Below, in pieces: positions 5,649-9,325 of a stretch of 9,325 nt of DNA. The DNA lies in contig JAIEFH010000208.1 in the NCBI GenBank assembly GCA_029067025.1, forward strand, positions 1-9,325, written 5' to 3'. Source of the DNA: Oscillospiraceae bacterium. GTDB lineage: Bacteria > Bacillota > Clostridia > Oscillospirales > Oscillospiraceae. The notes below the pieces were generated by a model. The model saw only the letters and a list, made by a program, of their open reading frames with translations, ran no database searches and was not told where the DNA came from. How positions within the stretch are numbered: the stretch's first letter is position 1; every line of letters starts with the position of its first letter. Position numbers and translations under genes: made by a program.

Positions 5649-6619
5649 TACTTCCGCTTGGCCGCGCGGCGCTTCTCGTCGTCCTCATACGCCTTGATGA
5701 TGCGCTGAACAATCACATGGCGTACCACGTCCGCCCCGGTAAGCTGGCAAATGGAGATGTCCTCCACGCCGCGCAATACCCGCATGGCCTCCTTCAGCCC
5801 GGACACCTTGTCCGCCGGCAGGTCAATCTGGGTGGCGTCGCCGGTGATGACGATCTTAGAGCCGAACCCCAGCCGGGTGAGGAACATTTTCATCTGCTCC
5901 CGGCTGGTGTTCTGGGCCTCGTCCAGGATAATGAACGAGTCGTCCAGCGTCCGCCCGCGCATATAGGCCAGCGGGGCCACCTCGATATTCCCCCGCTCCA
6001 GGTACTTCTGGTAGGTCTCCGCCCCCAGCATATCGAACAGCGCGTCGTACAGGGGCCGCAGATAGGGATCCACCTTGGATTGCAGGTCGCCGGGCAGGAA
6101 GCCCAGCCGCTCCCCCGCCTCCACGGCGGGCCGGGTGAGGATGATGCGGTTGATCTGCTTCTCACGGAAGGCCGCCACCGCCGCCGCCACGGCGAGATAC
6201 GTCTTGCCCGTGCCGGCGGGGCCCACCCCGATGGTGACGGTGTTATTTTTGATGGCGTCCACATACTTCTGCTGCCCGATGGTCTTGGCTTTAATGGGCT
6301 TGCCCTTGGCGGTGACGCACACCACGTCCCCGGCCAGCTGGGCGATCTTGCCCTCGTTGCCGGAGCGAACCAGCTCGATGATATACCGCACGTTCTGCTG
6401 GCCGATGGCCTCCCCCTTGGCGGACAGGGTGAGCAGGCCCTGGATGGCCTTCACCGCCAGCATGACGTTCTCGCCCTCGCCGGAAATTTTCAGGTTGGAC
6501 TCCCGGTTGACCACCGAAACGTCCAGTTCCTGCTCAATCAGGCGGATGTTCTCGTCAAACAGGCCGAACAGGTTGACGGCCTCCTCCATCCGCTCGATGC
6601 TGATGCTCTGCTCTGTCAT
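5648..6619 (-). CDS. phoH: PhoH family ATPase (PhoH-like protein YbeZ/YqfF-cluster type)
   Basis: A PhoH-type P-loop ATPase, related in fold to superfamily 1 helicases and conserved next to ybeY in most bacteria, where it is thought to work with YbeY in RNA metabolism. 323 residues is normal. An N-terminal KH-like region (about 15-65) precedes the ATPase domain, which has Walker A GPAGTGKT at 133-140, the family blocks LTRPAVEAGERLGFLPGDLQ (161-180) and YMRGRTL (219-225), Walker B FIILDEAQN (229-237) and ITGDATQIDLP (258-268). The C-terminus is very basic (KRRAAKRK). The ATG at 6619 has GAGGAG 7 bases upstream and lies 23 bases after yqfD. Unlike the usual layout, a repressor island separates it from ybeY. 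High confidence. Confidence 0.96.
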   Translation of the reverse strand: MTEQSISIERMEEAVNLFGLFDENIRLIEQELDVSVVNRESNLKISGEGENVMLAVKAIQGLLTLSAKGEAIGQQNVRYIIELVRSGNEGKIAQLAGDVVCVTAKGKPIKAKTIGQQKYVDAIKNNTVTIGVGPAGTGKTYLAVAAAVAAFREKQINRIILTRPAVEAGERLGFLPGDLQSKVDPYLRPLYDALFDMLGAETYQKYLERGNIEVAPLAYMRGRTLDDSFIILDEAQNTSREQMKMFLTRLGFGSKIVITGDATQIDLPADKVSGLKEAMRVLRGVEDISICQLTGADVVRHVIVQRIIKAYEDDEKRRAAKRK

Positions 6620-6642
6620 GCGTACACTCCTCTACGCGGCGC

Positions 6643-7899
6643 TCAGCCGCTGTCTTTGGTATCCTCCTGAGGCGTACCATAAATACGCCCGATTTCTCCC
6701 TCCCGCTTCACGGTGCGGCCGATCTCCTCCCGGCACTCCGCCAGCAGGGTGACGGTGAGAAGCCCGCCCTCCTCCTTGGTGACAAAATCGGTGCGCAGGG
6801 CCTCTCCACCAGTAGCCGCCAGCAGTTCCTCCAGCCGGGCCAGCAGCGCCCGCTCCAGCCGGACAGCGGCCTCCTCCGTGTCTATGGGCTGCTCCTCCAG
6901 GGTATAGGGGCGCAGCGTTGTCGTGGTCACCCACAGGGGCACGGGGCGGCCAAAGGGAGCCAACTGCTCAGTCTTGGTTATTTTATCATATCTGCCCTGG
7001 GAAATGCTACTGTTTTGAAAAAAATCCACGTCGTTCCACAAAATTTTTATGCCGTACCCTGTCCGCTCCTCTCCGGTGTACACCTTTGCCTGGTATGTGA
7101 GGGGGATTGTCTCCTCCAACGTGCGCCACGTCCGGGCGGTGACAGATCCGGCGGCGTGGACGATGAGATGCCCCAGATCCACTGTGCCATACTCAGGTTC
7201 TTTTAAATCCAAATCCCCGCTGATGAGTACCTCCCCTTTGGCCACGATGTCCCCATCCTGAAACATGGCCCTGCCCGAGTTCGCCTGGATTTCTTCAATG
7301 ATGCCGTCCGCCTTGGCGACCACGTCGGTGGGAATATCCTCCTCCAGCAGCTCGGGCTTCTTCTCCGCCTCGTGAACCACCACCTCCGCCCGGGTGCCAT
7401 AGATGTTGATGGCCAGGTAGGAAAGCTCCGGCAGGCCCAGCAGGGCGGCATTGGCGGCCTCCTTCTCCGGGATGGAAGGACCGTAGGCCCCGGGCCGCAC
7501 CCCCACCCGCTGGAGCTGGGACAGGATGACGGCAGTGGGGGTCGTCTCATTACCCACCACCTCAATGACCAGCAGGAACCGGGACAGGAAGCTCACCGCC
7601 AGAAAGCACACCGCCAGCCCCGCCAAAAAGCCCCAGCGGCGCTCTATGATCCGCTCCGCCTCCACCGCCGCCCCCCGGCGGCCCCGCTCGGTGAGCTGAC
7701 ACATAGAGCGCTGGGCCAGCTCGTCCAGCCGCTTCCGGTCGCTGAGCGCAATGCGGAACGTGAAGCTGGTCTCATCGATCCAGCTCAACTTCCAGAATTG
7801 CAGCCGGTTCTGGGCGCACAGATTCAAAAGCCGCTCGGGGAAGGCCCCGGCCGCCTCCAATATCACGTATCCCCGCAGCAGATTGATGAGCTTTTTCAT
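6643..7899 (-). CDS. yqfD: Sporulation protein YqfD
   Basis: YqfD is a conserved membrane protein of spore-forming Firmicutes, expressed in the mother cell in Bacillus; its biochemical role is unknown. The 418-residue protein opens with the family-typical LINLLRGYVILEAAG and PERLLNLCAQ segments. One transmembrane helix lies at about 89-111 (WGFLAGLAVCFLAVSF...), and a large C-terminal part presumably sits outside the cytoplasm. That part contains VVAKADGIIEEI, a GDIVAKGEVLISG lipoyl/biotinyl-like hairpin (about residues 215-230) and the YGIKILWNDVDFF region. The ATG at 7899 has GAGG 7 bases upstream, inside the end of yqfC, and starts 4 bases after the yqfC stop, so the two are probably co-translated. 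Its presence suggests a spore-forming lineage. Confidence 0.92.
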   Translation of the reverse strand: MKKLINLLRGYVILEAAGAFPERLLNLCAQNRLQFWKLSWIDETSFTFRIALSDRKRLDELAQRSMCQLTERGRRGAAVEAERIIERRWGFLAGLAVCFLAVSFLSRFLLVIEVVGNETTPTAVILSQLQRVGVRPGAYGPSIPEKEAANAALLGLPELSYLAINIYGTRAEVVVHEAEKKPELLEEDIPTDVVAKADGIIEEIQANSGRAMFQDGDIVAKGEVLISGDLDLKEPEYGTVDLGHLIVHAAGSVTARTWRTLEETIPLTYQAKVYTGEERTGYGIKILWNDVDFFQNSSISQGRYDKITKTEQLAPFGRPVPLWVTTTTLRPYTLEEQPIDTEEAAVRLERALLARLEELLAATGGEALRTDFVTKEEGGLLTVTLLAECREEIGRTVKREGEIGRIYGTPQEDTKDSG

Positions 7900-7903
7900 A
7901 ATT

Positions 7904-8179
7904 CTACCTCACAAATTCTACGGCTGTGATGGTTCCCGTGATGAGCAGCTCCTCCGGGGTCATAGCCCGCAGTTCCAGGCCGCTGCCTCGCACCAACACC
8001 ACCAACGACCCGCCGGATATGTGGATCTCCGACTCCCCATAGGCCAGAATACCCCGGTGGGGGCCCATGCGCAGCTCGCCGCTCCCCACCACCTCCACCC
8101 GAGGCTCCCCCGCCAGCGCGTCGGCGGGCAGATCAAACATTCGGGACACCCGGAGCAGCAGGCCCTCCTTTTCTCTCAC
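7904..8179 (-). CDS. yqfC: Sporulation protein YqfC
   Basis: YqfC is a small conserved protein of the YabP/YqfC family, found beside yqfD in spore formers; its exact function is not known. The 91 residues match family length. Features are an N-terminal helix with RVSRMFDLPADALAGEPRVEV, then a beta-rich part including HRGILAYGESEIHISGG and the ending LLITGTITAVEFV. The start is GTG, not ATG: AGAGGTGAT ends 5 bases upstream and its AGAGG core is 9 bases away. The nearby ATG at 8186 is in another frame. The gene is divergent from the pseudouridine synthase gene, with 151 bases between them. I found no convincing vegetative promoter on this strand; a sporulation sigma factor would fit the family but is not shown. 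Confidence 0.9.
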   Translation of the reverse strand: MREKEGLLLRVSRMFDLPADALAGEPRVEVVGSGELRMGPHRGILAYGESEIHISGGSLVVLVRGSGLELRAMTPEELLITGTITAVEFVR

Positions 8180-8184
8180 GATGC

Positions 8185-8193
8185 ATCACCTCT
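8185..8193 (-). promoter_or_regulatory. Ribosome-binding site of yqfC, supports the GTG start
   Basis: AGAGGTGAT on the minus strand closely follows the complement of the 16S rRNA tail. With its AGAGG core 9 bases before the GTG at 8179, it supports that start over the out-of-frame ATG inside it. Confidence 0.7.
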
Positions 8194-8245
8194 GGGAAGC
8201 TTATGACGGAAAGGAGCCGGTCTTGCTTGTCCCACCGGAATTTCA

Positions 8246-8274
8246 TGGACTTTTCCCCGATGCTGTGATACAAT
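8246..8274 (+). promoter_or_regulatory. Promoter for the pseudouridine synthase gene
   Basis: -10 TACAAT at 8269-8274 with extended element TGa at 8266-8268, and a weak -35 TGGACT at 8246-8251 with a 17-base spacer. The expected start near 8281 leaves a leader of about 50 bases before the ATG at 8331, which has AAAGGCGG 5 bases upstream. The extended -10 compensates for the poor -35. Confidence 0.6.
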
Positions 8275-8330
8275 GTCTCCAATGATACGCTTTCCCCCCT
8301 GCGGCGGGAAAACACAGAAAGGCGGTTTCT

Positions 8331-9224
8331 ATGGAACACAACTACAAACGCCGGGCAGCCGAAGCCCCTGTCTATACGGTCAGCGAACCCACCACCCTGC
8401 TCCCCTTCCTGCTGGCCAGCATAAAGGGCAAGAGCCGGAACAATGTAAAATCCCTGCTGTCCCGGCGGCTGATTGCGGTGGACGGCGCGCCCGTCTCCCA
8501 GTTTGACACACCCCTGAGCCCCGGTCAGAAAGTGACCATCCTCCTCTCCTCCGCCCCCCGGGCGGACGCACTGCCCTTCCCCATCCTCTATGAGGACGAA
8601 CACCTCATCGTGGTGAACAAACCCGCCAAGCTGCTCAGCGTAGCCACCGAGAAGGAGAAAACCCGCACCGCCTACCACATGGTCACCGACTACGTGAAGA
8701 GCCGCCGGGTGGATGACCGCATTTTTGTCCTCCACCGGCTGGACCGGGACACCTCCGGGGTGCTGATGTTCGCCCGGGATCCCGAAACCAAGGAGCTGTT
8801 CCAGAGCAAATGGAACGAGATCATCACCCGTCGGGGTTACCTGGCGGTGGTGGAAGGTGTGCCCAAGCCGGCGCAGGACACCATCCGCTCCTATCTGGTG
8901 GAGACGGAAACCCACCTCAGCTTCTCCGGCCGGCCCGGCCCCAATGCCAAGGAGGCCATTACCAGCTACGAGGTGAAGAAGGCCGGGGGCGGGTATGCCC
9001 TGTTGGACATCAATATCGAGACGGGGCGGAAAAACCAGATCCGCGTCCACATGAAGGAGCTGGGCTGCCCCGTGGCCGGGGACAAGCAGTACGGCGCCCG
9101 CACCAACCCCATCGGGCGGCTGTGCCTCCATGCCAACGAGCTGTCCTTTACCCACCCCGCCACCGGGGAGCAGATCACCTTCAAGGCCAAGATGCCCCGG
9201 GACTTCAACCGGGTGTTCCGTTAA
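8331..9224 (+). CDS. RluA family RNA pseudouridine synthase
   Basis: Converts specific uridines in rRNA (or tRNA) to pseudouridine. Residues about 20-75 form an S4-like RNA-binding domain (LPFLLASIKGKSRNNVKSLLSRRLIAVDG). The catalytic domain begins at PILYEDEHLIVVNKPAKLLS (about 84-103). The signature HRLDRDTSGVLMF (135-147) gives D138 as the catalytic aspartate. TGRKNQIRVH (231-240), GCPVAGDKQYGA (245-256) and LHANELSFTHP (266-276) are the later conserved blocks. At 297 residues it is a full-length RluA/RluD-type enzyme. The target site cannot be told from sequence, so no gene symbol is given. It has its own promoter and is followed 14 bases later by a phosphatase-family gene, probably in the same transcript. 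Confidence 0.95.
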   Translation: MEHNYKRRAAEAPVYTVSEPTTLLPFLLASIKGKSRNNVKSLLSRRLIAVDGAPVSQFDTPLSPGQKVTILLSSAPRADALPFPILYEDEHLIVVNKPAKLLSVATEKEKTRTAYHMVTDYVKSRRVDDRIFVLHRLDRDTSGVLMFARDPETKELFQSKWNEIITRRGYLAVVEGVPKPAQDTIRSYLVETETHLSFSGRPGPNAKEAITSYEVKKAGGGYALLDINIETGRKNQIRVHMKELGCPVAGDKQYGARTNPIGRLCLHANELSFTHPATGEQITFKAKMPRDFNRVFR

Positions 9225-9238
9225 GGGGAGGGTTGGAA

Positions 9239-9325
9239 ATGGCAATCTTTTACTTCATCCGCCACGGGCAAATGGATTTTTCCCTGGAAAACACAAAGTT
9301 TTTTCAAGGCCGGGGCGTCCATATG
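9239..9325 (+). CDS. Histidine phosphatase family protein, only the first 29 codons visible
   Basis: The start MAIFYFIRHGQMDFS carries the RHG signature of the phosphoglycerate-mutase-like histidine phosphatases; H9 would be the phosphorylated catalytic residue. The usual Thr/Glu after RHGQ is Met here, and a FFQGRG stretch follows, as in several clostridial members. The ATG at 9239 has GGGGAGGG 6 bases upstream and starts 14 bases after the pseudouridine synthase stop. The rest lies beyond the right edge, so substrate and completeness are unknown. Confidence 0.82.
   Translation, partial: MAIFYFIRHGQMDFSLENTKFFQGRGVHM

Noticed and set aside
5549..6670. 373-codon open frame on the plus strand
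   Set aside because: Antisense of phoH. It begins inside the 60-codon gene and shows no domain of its own.
8133..8246. 37-codon minus-strand frame starting MKFRWDKQDRLLSV, overlapping the yqfC start
   Set aside because: The ATG at 8246 has a passable purine-rich stretch before it and the first 20 residues look protein-like, but the frame then runs out of frame through yqfC and ends in low complexity. A leader peptide cannot be excluded but is not supported.
8133..9245. 370-codon open frame on the minus strand opposite the pseudouridine synthase
   Set aside because: Shadow of a well-supported plus-strand gene. Most of the translation is typical antisense composition.

Overview
The window is a GC-rich piece of a Firmicutes chromosome. 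The spore-associated pair yqfC-yqfD, the order yqfC-yqfD-phoH-...-ybeY-era-yqzL-recO and a mutS2 gene place it in the Clostridia. The high GC suggests a gut Oscillospiraceae-type organism (Flavonifractor/Oscillibacter-like). That placement is inference from gene order and composition, not a database match.

Layout. From 8179 down to 1 almost everything is read on the minus strand. First come yqfC, yqfD and phoH (8179-5648), tightly spaced. A small island follows at about 5615-5142: a 60-codon plus-strand gene of unknown function, diverging from a 70-codon XRE-type repressor gene on the minus strand. Between these two lie a strong plus-strand promoter, a perfect 28-bp palindrome and a second, weaker site of the same design. 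The repressor stop codon overlaps the ybeY start codon, so the repressor is physically the first gene of a second minus-strand run: xre, ybeY, era, a nucleotidyltransferase, a short yqzL-like gene, recO and mutS2. mutS2 runs off the left edge. On the right, starting at 8331, a RluA-type pseudouridine synthase is divergent from yqfC and has its own extended -10 promoter. It is followed by the first 29 codons of a histidine-phosphatase-family gene cut by the right edge.

How the genes fit together. YbeY (rRNA maturation), Era (30S assembly GTPase), PhoH (ATPase), RecO (recombinational repair) and MutS2 (ribosome rescue / recombination ATPase) form the conserved housekeeping core. YqfC and YqfD are conserved, sporulation-associated proteins. 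Genes often found in this cluster elsewhere in Firmicutes (the HD-domain membrane protein yqfF/pgpH between phoH and ybeY; dgkA and cdd between ybeY and era) are absent here. The repressor island sits where yqfF would be, and a stand-alone nucleotidyltransferase sits between era and yqzL.

The parts most worth a second look are the repressor / palindrome / small-protein module joined to the ybeY-era operon, the unassigned nucleotidyltransferase inside that operon, and a paired palindrome overlapping the phoH stop codon. I saw no CRISPR array, transposase, tRNA or rRNA.
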